Shown here: positions 29,085 through 38,300 of the stretch, piece after piece
How positions within the stretch are numbered: position 1 is the first letter of the stretch
Layout of the letters: each line of letters starts with the position of its first letter
Source: Vibrio sp. D404a
GTDB taxonomy: Bacteria > Pseudomonadota > Gammaproteobacteria > Enterobacterales > Vibrionaceae
NCBI RefSeq assembly: GCF_030248535.1
Contig: NZ_JAHGAJ010000002.1
Location: forward strand, 1-64,000
Reading direction: 5' to 3'
Length of the DNA stretch: 64,000 nt
Made by a program: the position numbers and the translations under genes
The notes under the pieces: generated by a model
Databases searched by the model: none
Told to the model about the DNA's origin: nothing
Seen by the model: the letters and a program-made list of their open reading frames with translations, nothing else

Positions 29085-31079
29085 ATGAAATGCCGTTCAA
29101 AATTGACACTGATTGCTGCTAGCTTTTGGCTAGCAGCTTCAGCTCAGGCTCTAGAAGCCAAACTCGATCAGGATGATTTACCTCTACTCGCTCCTGAAGT
29201 CCAACATGAAACCGCGAGTAAACGTGTAACTTCTCGTTTCACGCGCTCTCACTACAAACACTTCAATCTCAACGACGATTTCTCTCAAGCTATCTTTAAT
29301 CGTTATCTAGAGATGCTCGACTACAACCGCAATATTTTCACCCAAGCGGATATAGACTCTTTCTCATCTAAAGCCATTCAACTTGATGACCAATTGAAAG
29401 CCGGTAATAACCAGATCGCTTTTGATGTGTACAACCTCTCGATGCAAAAGCGCTTTGAACGTTTTCAATATGCGTTATCTCTGCTTGATGAAGAGATTAA
29501 GTTTGATGTCGACGAAAGCATTGAACTCGACCGGAGTGAAGCGGCTTGGCCTAAAGATACCGCCGAAGTGAATGAGCTTTGGCGCAAACGTGTTAAATAC
29601 GATGCGTTAAATCTCAAGCTGACGGGTAAAGAGTGGCCTGAAATTCAAGAAGTTTTGGAAAAGCGTTACAACAATGCGATGAAGCGAATTACGCAATCGC
29701 ACAACGAAGATGCTTTCCAGATCTACATGAATGCATTCGCTCGAGAAGTTGACCCTCACACTAGCTACTTGTCACCACGCAACGCCGAGCAGTTCCAATC
29801 AGAAATGAATCTTTCATTAGAAGGTATTGGTGCTGTATTACAAATGACCGATGACTACACGGTTATTCGTTCATTGGTGGCTGGTGGTCCTGCGTCTAAC
29901 AGTAAACAGTTGGGCGAGGGGGATCGCATTGTTGGTGTCGGTCAAGATGGTGAAGAGATCGTTGATGTTATTGGTTGGCGATTGGATGACGTTGTTCAAT
30001 TAATCAAAGGTCCAAAAGGAACCAAGGTTAAGCTTCAGATTCTGCCTGATGGCAAAGATGCAAAAAGTCACGTTGTCACAATTGTTCGCGATAAGATTCG
30101 TCTAGAAGACCGAGCCGTTAAGTCTGAAGTGATTGAGAAAGATGGTAAGAAGATTGGTGTACTCGAAGTACCGAGCTTCTACGTTGGTCTTTCAAAAGAT
30201 ACTGATAAACTGATCACAGACCTTAAGAAGCAAGGTGTCGACGGCATTATTGTTGATCTTCGTAACAACGGTGGTGGCGCCCTGACCGAGGCAACGGCAC
30301 TTTCTGGTCTGTTCATTAAAGAAGGCCCAGTCGTTCAAGTTCGTGATAGCTATGGTCGTGTCAAAGTGAACAGTGACACTGATGGCGAGATCAGTTACCA
30401 AGGTCCACTAACAGTATTGATTAACCGTTACAGCGCATCGGCATCTGAAATCTTTGCTGCGGCAATGCAAGACTATGGTCGAGCGATCATTCTGGGTGAG
30501 AACTCGTTTGGTAAAGGTACTGTACAGCAGCACCGTTCGTTAAACCATATCTACGACTTGTTTGATAAAGAGCTGGGTTACGTTCAGTACACGATCCAAA
30601 AGTTCTATCGTATAAACGGTGGTAGTACGCAAAACAAAGGTGTTGTACCAGACATTGCATACCCAACTCCAGTTGACCCTGCAGAAACAGGGGAAAGCGT
30701 AGAAGATAATGCTCTGCCTTGGGATAGTATAGACAAAGCGAAATACTCAGTGTTACAGCGTAACGATGAGCAGGTCGCACAGTTAACGACTCAGCACCAA
30801 GCTCGTATTGCTCAAGACATGGAGTTTGGCTTTATTGCGCAAGATATTGAAAAATATAAGGCAGATAAAGACGACAACTCACTTTCTCTAAATGAGAAGG
30901 TAAGACAAGATGAGAGCGATACTGCAGAAGCTCTACGACTAGAGCGTATTAATCTACGTCAAAAAGCCAACGGTGAAGAAGCCTTTAAGACACTCGACGA
31001 TGTGCCTAAAGACTATGAAGCACCAGACGCTTACCTAGATGAATCTGTGGCAATTATGTTGGATATGATTAAGAAGTAA
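29085..31079 (+). CDS. prc: Periplasmic tail-specific protease Prc (Tsp)
   Basis: A 664-residue C-terminal processing protease. It has a signal peptide (ending near SAQALEA), a PDZ domain around 240-330 (GIGAVLQMTDDYTVI, GDRIVGV), and the S41 catalytic core with the Ser-Lys dyad S452 (in YSASASEIF) and K477 (NSFGKGT), spaced by 25 as in E. coli (S430/K455). A C-terminal DUF3340 helical region closes it. It degrades misfolded or tagged periplasmic proteins and processes PBP3 in E. coli. A strong terminator follows. Confidence 0.96.
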   Translation: MKCRSKLTLIAASFWLAASAQALEAKLDQDDLPLLAPEVQHETASKRVTSRFTRSHYKHFNLNDDFSQAIFNRYLEMLDYNRNIFTQADIDSFSSKAIQLDDQLKAGNNQIAFDVYNLSMQKRFERFQYALSLLDEEIKFDVDESIELDRSEAAWPKDTAEVNELWRKRVKYDALNLKLTGKEWPEIQEVLEKRYNNAMKRITQSHNEDAFQIYMNAFAREVDPHTSYLSPRNAEQFQSEMNLSLEGIGAVLQMTDDYTVIRSLVAGGPASNSKQLGEGDRIVGVGQDGEEIVDVIGWRLDDVVQLIKGPKGTKVKLQILPDGKDAKSHVVTIVRDKIRLEDRAVKSEVIEKDGKKIGVLEVPSFYVGLSKDTDKLITDLKKQGVDGIIVDLRNNGGGALTEATALSGLFIKEGPVVQVRDSYGRVKVNSDTDGEISYQGPLTVLINRYSASASEIFAAAMQDYGRAIILGENSFGKGTVQQHRSLNHIYDLFDKELGYVQYTIQKFYRINGGSTQNKGVVPDIAYPTPVDPAETGESVEDNALPWDSIDKAKYSVLQRNDEQVAQLTTQHQARIAQDMEFGFIAQDIEKYKADKDDNSLSLNEKVRQDESDTAEALRLERINLRQKANGEEAFKTLDDVPKDYEAPDAYLDESVAIMLDMIKK

Positions 31080-31092
31080 CGCTTAATCAAGC

Positions 31093-31123
31093 AAAAAAGC
31101 GAGCATTATGCTCGCTTTTTTAT
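31093..31123 (+). terminator. Rho-independent terminator of proQ-prc
   Basis: Stem AAGCGAGCAT/ATGCTCGCTT with six A's before and six T's after, 13 bases past the prc stop. Confidence 0.92.
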
Positions 31124-31268
31124 TATCTAAAACTTGAGAGTAGCGTCGAAAAATCCGGTTTAATATGTCATTAATGTTACTTTGTGAGTAAAATTTAGTG
31201 ATTTAGATCATATTTTTCGCTTTATATGAATAACGTGCCTAAGCTTAAAGAAACATAAGGGGGCGCGT

Positions 31269-31967
31269 ATGAAATGGATACTTCTGACACTATCTTGTCT
31301 ATCATTTATCGCTACAGCAGGTGAAGGTGCTGCACCGGCTCCAACAGAACCAACCCAAGACGCAAAAAGCGACAGTAATCTGTCACACTTCGATCTTCCA
31401 CTTCTTCTCGGTGATTGGTATTTATTAAATCCAAACCCTGAAGACGGGACTGAGGATTTTCGAGCCATTAAACTCACGCTTGATTCAAACTACACCTTCA
31501 GTATTGATATCCAGAAGAAAGACTACAGCGTCGACCATTGGGAAGGGATGTATAACGCTAATGGCGATACCATCATACTGGGTCTCAATACCTCAGAACC
31601 GCAGGTTTACTCGTACAGCAGTAATCATAATATGCTGAATCTTAATGGTGTACTGTTTACAAAAGCGTTGCCGAATGCACTGGCGGGTATCTGGTCGAGT
31701 GCAGAGCTTTCAGGCAGTGATCTGAGAGCGAGTAATATTCAGAAGATGGATTTAGTCCTGCAACCTGACTTCATTTTTATGTTCCGCGTGTCTGATGAGT
31801 CAGGCGGAGAGATCGTTCAACGTGGTGTTTACTATACCGAAGGCGACCAATTGGTTCTCCTATATGAAAACGGTGAGCATGGTACGCGTTATACATTGAA
31901 CAGTGATGTACTGACGTTAGAAGGAGAGGAAAGTGATATGTTTGCGGTTCTCAACAGGATTCGTTAA
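31269..31967 (+). CDS. Secreted protein of unknown function with two similar halves
   Basis: I do not recognise a named family. 232 residues start with a signal peptide (MKWILLTLSCLSFIATAGEG), then a Pro/Ala-rich linker. The rest seems to consist of two related beta-rich units: LLGDWYLLNPNPEDG ... LNLNGVLFTKAL, and LAGIWSSAELSGSDL ... LTLEGEESDMFAVL. Each opens with a G-x-W and closes with a strand ending in an apolar pair, as in small lipocalin-like or calycin barrels. It is probably periplasmic or exported. It is alone between the prc terminator and a terminator at 32087. Confidence 0.72.
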   Translation: MKWILLTLSCLSFIATAGEGAAPAPTEPTQDAKSDSNLSHFDLPLLLGDWYLLNPNPEDGTEDFRAIKLTLDSNYTFSIDIQKKDYSVDHWEGMYNANGDTIILGLNTSEPQVYSYSSNHNMLNLNGVLFTKALPNALAGIWSSAELSGSDLRASNIQKMDLVLQPDFIFMFRVSDESGGEIVQRGVYYTEGDQLVLLYENGEHGTRYTLNSDVLTLEGEESDMFAVLNRIR

Positions 31968-32086
31968 CGCTCTGTTTCTAAAGAATTTGTGTACTTGTTA
32001 CGCCACTGCTGATTAACGCATTATAGTAGCGCAGCTCCCATTAGTAGTGATAAATAACATTTCTGGTTAAAAAACTGGCAAATATA

Positions 32087-32116
32087 AGAGGCATTTATAC
32101 CAAATGCCTCTTTTTG
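32087..32116 (+). terminator. Rho-independent terminator upstream of pepN
   Basis: Stem AGAGGCATTT/AAATGCCTCT with loop ATACC and TTTTTG, 120 bases after the secreted-protein gene and 89 before pepN. Confidence 0.85.
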
Positions 32117-32204
32117 TTGATCTAGCCCTTGTGTTCTGACGCTTCTGCCTTTAGATATATACAGTTATTTCAAATTTACGCGTAACGATCAAAAGGAACA
32201 AGTC

Positions 32205-34811
32205 ATGGCACATACCCCTCAAGCCAAGTATCGTAAAGATTATCAATCACCTTCTCACAGTATCTCTGAGATAGACCTAACATTTGACCTATATGACACT
32301 GCTTCGATTGTCACAGCCGTTTCTAAGGTAAAACAAGAAAAGGACAGCTCGACACTGGTACTTGATGGTGAAGGCTTGAAACTTGTATCTGTTGTTGTGA
32401 ACGGTGCTGAGTGGACTGATTACGAACAAAGCGAGACTCAACTATCATTGACTCAACTTCCACAAGAGTTCGAGTTAACGATCGTTACCGAAGTAAACCC
32501 AGAAGGTAACAGTGCATTAGAAGGCCTCTACAAGTCTGGTGGTGCATTCTGTACTCAGTGTGAAGCGGAAGGTTTCCGTCGTATTACTTACTACATGGAT
32601 CGCCCAGATGTATTGGCGAAATTCACGACAACAGTCATCGCTGACAAAGCAGAGAACCCGTTCTTATTAAGTAATGGTAACCGTATCGACGAAGGCGAAG
32701 CGGAAAATGGTCGTCATTGGGTTAAGTGGGAAGACCCACACCCGAAACCAGCATACCTGTTTGCACTAGTAGCGGGTGACTTTGATGTACTGCGTGACCA
32801 ATACACAACACAATCTGGCCGCAATGTTGAACTCGAGATCTTTGTTGATAAAGGCAACCTAGATCGCGCCAACCACGCAATGGTGTCACTGATTAACTCA
32901 ATGAAATGGGATGAAGAACGTTTCGACCTAGAGTACGACTTAGATATCTACATGATCGTTGCCGTTGATTTCTTCAACATGGGTGCGATGGAGAACAAAG
33001 GCTTAAACATCTTTAACTCTAAGTTCGTTTTAGCTAATGACCAAACGGCAACCGATACCGACTATCTAGGTATTGAAGCGGTTATCGGACACGAATATTT
33101 CCATAACTGGACTGGTAACCGTGTGACTTGTCGCGACTGGTTCCAATTGAGCCTGAAAGAAGGCCTAACCGTATTCCGTGATCAAGAGTTCTCATCGGAT
33201 CTTGGCTCTCGTGCAGTGAATCGTATTAATAACGTACGTATTATTCGCGGCCCTCAATTCGCAGAAGACGCGAGCCCTATGTCTCATCCAATTCGTCCTG
33301 AAAAAGTGATTGAGATGAACAACTTCTACACTTTGACGGTATACGAAAAAGGCAGCGAAGTGATTCGTATGATCCATACGCTGCTTGGCGAAGAAGGTTT
33401 CCAAAAAGGCATGAAGCTTTACTTTGAACGTCATGATGGTACGGCGGCAACTTGTGAAGATTTTGTCGCAGCGATGGAAGATGCTTCTGGTGTCGATCTT
33501 ACTCAGTTCCGTCTATGGTATAGCCAATCTGGTACGCCAACGCTGTCAGTGGAAAGCCACTACGATGCGGATGCGAAACAGTACATTTTGACTACTCGTC
33601 AACGCACAGAGCCAACACACGAACAGAAAGAGAAACAAGCTCTGCATATTCCTTTTGATATCGAGCTATACACAGCAAACGGCGAAGTGATTGAGTTACA
33701 ATGTAACGGAAAGTCAGTTGATAATGTACTAGACGTGAAAGAAGCGGAGCAAACCTTCGTATTCGAAAACGTTCAAGAGCAACCAATTCCATCACTTCTA
33801 CGTGAGTTCTCTGCACCAGTTAAATTGGAATACGATTACTCAGATGAAGAGCTGATCTTCTTGATGGTTAATGCTCGCAATGAGTTTTCTCGTTGGGATG
33901 CTGGCCAAATGCTGCTTGCGAAATACATTCGCAGTAACGTTGCGAATGTACAGCAAGGCAAAGAGTTCGAGCTATCTACCGCTGTGGTTGACGCATTCCG
34001 TGGTGTCTTACTCAGTGAATCGCTAGAGCCTGCGTTTATTGCTGAGATGCTATCACTGCCAAGTCATAATGAAGTATCTGGTTGGTATGATCGTGTTGAT
34101 GTTGATGCGATTGCGTCAGTACTCAAATCAATGAAGGTAACACTGGCTGCAGAACTGCAAGATGAACTGGCTGCTGTATACCATAGTCATGCATTAAAAG
34201 AGTACACCATCGATCATGATTCAATTGGTAAGCGTACATTGCGTAAGGTTTGTTTGAGCTACCTAGCGCACACTGAGTTGGGTAACGACCTGGCTGTTGA
34301 GATGTACGAATCTGCAAATAATATGACAGATACGATGGCAGCAATGGGCGCTGCAAACAGTGCACAACTTGCGTGTCGTGAAACGCTAATGGCGGATTAC
34401 AGCGATAAGTGGAAACACGACGGTTTGGTTATGGATAAGTGGTTCGCACTGCAAGGTACGAATCCAAGCAGCGATGCCTTAGAAGTGATCAAGGCGTCGA
34501 TGTCTCACCAAGCATTTAGCTTGAAGAACCCGAACCGTACTCGTAACTTGGTTGGCTCGTTCCTGAACATGAACCCAGTTCAGTTCCACGATAAGTCAGG
34601 TAAAGGTTACCAGTTTGCCGGTGAGATTCTACAAGAGCTAAATAGTAGTAACCCGCAAGTGGCATCTCGCTTGATTGATCCACTGCTTAAGTTCCGTAAG
34701 TACGATGACGAGCGTCAAGCATTGATCAAAGCGGAGTTAGAAACGCTAAAGTTGATGGATAACCTAGCGAAAGACCTATTCGAGAAAGTGACTAAAGCAC
34801 TCGAAGCTTAA
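32205..34811 (+). CDS. pepN: Aminopeptidase N
   Basis: An 868-residue M1-family zinc aminopeptidase removing N-terminal residues from cytoplasmic peptides. The exopeptidase motif GAMEN is at 260-264, and the zinc site HEYFH is at 296-300 with the third ligand glutamate in LKEGLTVFRD. The size and the long helical C-terminal domain match E. coli PepN. AAAAGGAA precedes the ATG. It is monocistronic, flanked by terminators. Confidence 0.97.
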   Translation: MAHTPQAKYRKDYQSPSHSISEIDLTFDLYDTASIVTAVSKVKQEKDSSTLVLDGEGLKLVSVVVNGAEWTDYEQSETQLSLTQLPQEFELTIVTEVNPEGNSALEGLYKSGGAFCTQCEAEGFRRITYYMDRPDVLAKFTTTVIADKAENPFLLSNGNRIDEGEAENGRHWVKWEDPHPKPAYLFALVAGDFDVLRDQYTTQSGRNVELEIFVDKGNLDRANHAMVSLINSMKWDEERFDLEYDLDIYMIVAVDFFNMGAMENKGLNIFNSKFVLANDQTATDTDYLGIEAVIGHEYFHNWTGNRVTCRDWFQLSLKEGLTVFRDQEFSSDLGSRAVNRINNVRIIRGPQFAEDASPMSHPIRPEKVIEMNNFYTLTVYEKGSEVIRMIHTLLGEEGFQKGMKLYFERHDGTAATCEDFVAAMEDASGVDLTQFRLWYSQSGTPTLSVESHYDADAKQYILTTRQRTEPTHEQKEKQALHIPFDIELYTANGEVIELQCNGKSVDNVLDVKEAEQTFVFENVQEQPIPSLLREFSAPVKLEYDYSDEELIFLMVNARNEFSRWDAGQMLLAKYIRSNVANVQQGKEFELSTAVVDAFRGVLLSESLEPAFIAEMLSLPSHNEVSGWYDRVDVDAIASVLKSMKVTLAAELQDELAAVYHSHALKEYTIDHDSIGKRTLRKVCLSYLAHTELGNDLAVEMYESANNMTDTMAAMGAANSAQLACRETLMADYSDKWKHDGLVMDKWFALQGTNPSSDALEVIKASMSHQAFSLKNPNRTRNLVGSFLNMNPVQFHDKSGKGYQFAGEILQELNSSNPQVASRLIDPLLKFRKYDDERQALIKAELETLKLMDNLAKDLFEKVTKALEA

Positions 34812-34864
34812 TTTGAGCAAGTCTTGATTTAACCTATCGAATATAGTCAACTAGTGACTACTTT

Positions 34865-34897
34865 AAAGCCAGTGATACGATTGTATTGCTGGCTTTT
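34865..34897 (+). terminator. Rho-independent terminator of pepN
   Basis: Stem AAGCCAGTGATAC pairing with GTATTGCTGGCTT (one G-U) followed by TTTT. Confidence 0.85.
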
Positions 34898-34948
34898 TCA
34901 TCAAAAATGCCGATTTATCGGAATACTGTTTATTTATACAGGTGTTGT

Positions 34949-35167
34949 ATGAACAGCTACCATTTTAGACTTAACATTACTTACCAGCAGTTTTTGGCCA
35001 ATTATTCGGGTGCCGCAGCCAACGTTCATGTGGTGACAACAACGGGTTTGAGACTCCAATTACCTGCAACTCGATTCAGACCATTTCTTACACAAATAGG
35101 GGTGAAAGGGCTATTTAGACTAACAACTGACCAAAATAATAAGTTTATTAAGTTGGAAGCTCTGTAA
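34949..35167 (+). CDS. DUF2835 family protein
   Basis: A 72-residue protein of DUF2835, found in Vibrio and related gammaproteobacteria; function unknown. It shows the family pattern: Y-x-F-x-L-x-I at the start (MNSYHFRLNITYQQFL), then YSGAAANVHVVTTTGLRLQLPATRFRPFLT cut by conserved turns, and a final NKFIKLEAL. The ATG at 34949 is chosen, because upstream residues run back into the pepN terminator. The protein looks like a small all-beta cytoplasmic domain. Confidence 0.82.
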   Translation: MNSYHFRLNITYQQFLANYSGAAANVHVVTTTGLRLQLPATRFRPFLTQIGVKGLFRLTTDQNNKFIKLEAL

Positions 35168-35395
35168 GCCGCGTCATAACTAGAGAGTTAAAAGGAATCT
35201 TAATCACATAATCAAACATTTCACCTCCTACCACCCCGAAAATTATTAACTATTTTTCAATAATGCTTTTACAATAAATGGATGCATTACCTTTGCTTAA
35301 CTCACTTGTGAAACCAGAGGTTTAGAGCCCTGTTTTTGAGTGAGCTGAGTGATCCCCCTAATAATAAAATACAATTCTAATTGTGGAGTGTGACT

Positions 35396-38300
35396 ATGAC
35401 CGCACGTGAAACTGTGGTTCCAGTTTTGCTTGAAAAAGTGTACAAACTGATTCAAGACAAACTAGACCTTGCTCATCGACCTCTAGTAACTCAACTTGCT
35501 CAACACATGTTTAGTAATGTTTCTCACGACGACCTTATCCAGAGAAACGAATCCGATTTATACGGTGCTGTAGTTAGCTTATGGCATCACATCAATGAGA
35601 AGAAAGCCGACGATATTTCTGTGCGAGTTTTCAACCCGACAGTCAGTCGTCAGGGTTGGCAATCAACGCATACCATTGTTGAAATTGTCGTTCCAGATAG
35701 CCCATTTTTAGTCGACTCGGTAAAAATGGCACTTACTCGCCTTGATCTCTCTTCTCACTTAATGCTCCACAACCCAACTCAAATTCTTCGTTCAGACAAA
35801 GGAGATGTTGTCGGTGTCAGCGCAAACGAAGGCGTTTTCCAGTCACTGTTCCACATTGAGGTTGACCGTCTGAGCAGCAAAGCTGAAATGACGCAGCTGA
35901 AAGAAGAGCTACTGGCGATCTTCCGAGATACAGGTCTGGTTGTTAATGACTGGATGAAAATGGTTGAACGACTACAAACCGTAACCAACCAAGTAGAATC
36001 TCAGAAAGAGACCATCCCAGTAGATGAGAAGCGCTTTGAAGAAACAGTTGCGTTCTTGCGTTGGCTTGGTGAGCACAACTTCACATTCATGGGCTACAAA
36101 GAGTACGATCTAGTTTCGGTTGATGGCGATACAGTTCTAAAACCAACGGAAGAGCAAGGCCTTGGTTTGTTTGCGAACTCGAACCGTGTTCGTGATGTAA
36201 AACTGTCTGAATTCTCTGACTCGGCAAGACTAGAAGCGAAAAAACCTTACGTTCTTATTCTAACGAAAGGCAATACCGCATCACGCATTCACCGCCCAGC
36301 GTATACGGATTACATCGGTATCAAGAAGTTTGATGAGAACGGCAAAGTGGTTGGTGAGCATCGCTTTACTGGTCTTTACACGTCTGCAGTTTATAACCAC
36401 ACAGTAGAAACCATTCCACTTGTTCGTGAAAAAGTAGAACGTATTCTAGAGGCGAGTGGTTACCGTGAAGGTTCATACTCTTACAAAGCACTGCACAATA
36501 TCCTAGAAAACTACCCACGCGATGAATTGCTGCAAGCGCGTGAAGAAGAGCTGCTTGAAGTCGGTACCGGTGTTGTTCAAATGCAAGATCGCGACCTACT
36601 ACGTCTGTTTGTTCGCAAAGACCCGTTTGGTCGTTTCTTTAGCTGTATGGTGTATGTAACGAAAGACCGTTACAACACGGAGCTTCGTCGTCAGACTCAA
36701 CGCATTCTTAAGCAGTACTTTGGTTGTGAGCAAGAAGTTGAATTCACAACATACTTCTCTGAAAGCCCTCTGGCGAGAACGCACTATATTGTTCGTGTTG
36801 ATAACAACAACATGGACGTCGACGTTAAGACAATCGAGCAGAATTTAATGGAAGTATCATCGACTTGGGATGACCGCCTATCGGAGTCAATCATTGCAAA
36901 CTTTGGTGAGAGCAAAGGACTTCCACTGTCGAAAGAGTACATGCGTGCATTCCCGCGTTCATACAAAGAAGACATGATGCCGGGTTCTGCCGTTGCAGAT
37001 ATTGAGCGCTTGGAAGCTCTGACTGAAGAGAACAAGCTGGGTATGTTGTTCTACCGCCCACAAGAAGAGGCAGCGGATTCGAAAGCGGTTCGTCTAAAGC
37101 TTTTCTATCACAGTGATGAGCCAATTCACCTTTCAGACGTGATGCCGATGTTGGAAAATCTAGGTCTACGCGTGATTGGTGAGTCGCCTTATGAAGTGCG
37201 CAAAACTAATGGTGTTACTTACTGGATCCTTGATTTCTCAATGTTACATAAGAGCGAAGAGACAATTGATCTTCGTGAAGCGCGTGATCTTTTCCAACAA
37301 GCATTCGCGGCTATTTGGGCGGGTGAGCTTGAGAGCGATGGTTTCAACCGTCTAGTACTGGGTGCTGGTCTGTCAGGCCAGGAAATCTCTATCCTACGTG
37401 CTTATGCTCGTTACATGCGTCAAGTTGGCTTCCCATTCAGTCAACAGTACATTGAAGAAACACTGTCGCATTACCCGGAACTTGCAAAAGGTCTGGTTAA
37501 GCTATTTGCTAAGCGTTTTGATCCTAAACACAAGGGCAGCGCGAAAGGTCAACAAGATCTTATTAAAACGATCACTGAACAACTAGACCATGTAGAGAGC
37601 TTGGATGATGATCGTATCATTCGCCGTTACATGGAAATGATCAGTGCGACGCTTCGTACTAACTACTACCAAGTAGATGAGAACAAGCAAGCGAAACCAT
37701 GGCTAGCATTGAAGATGAAGCCAAGCGAGATTCCAGATATCCCGGCACCAGTTCCGGCATTTGAGATCTTCGTTTACGCACCAGACATTGAAGGTGTTCA
37801 CCTACGTGGCGGTAAAGTGGCTCGTGGTGGTCTTCGTTGGTCAGATCGTCAGGAAGATTTCCGTACTGAGATTCTTGGCCTAGTTAAAGCGCAACAAGTT
37901 AAGAACACAGTAATTGTTCCTGTTGGCGCGAAAGGTGGTTTCGTTTGTAAGCGTCAGCACACAATGACTGGCCGTGACGAAATCTTTGCTGAAGGGCAAC
38001 GCTGTTACAAACGCTTCATTCGTGCACTACTGGATGTATCTGATAACATCATTGAAGGTGAAGTGATTCCACCTAAGAGTGTGGTTCGTCATGATGAAGA
38101 TGATCCGTACTTGGTTGTTGCTGCAGATAAAGGCACTGCGACATTCTCAGATTTGGCGAACTCTGTATCAGCTGAATACAACTTCTGGCTAGGTGATGCA
38201 TTCGCATCGGGTGGTTCTAACGGTTATGACCACAAAGCGATGGGTATCACTGCGAAAGGTGGTTGGGAATCGGTTAAGCGTCACTTCCGTGAGATGGGCA

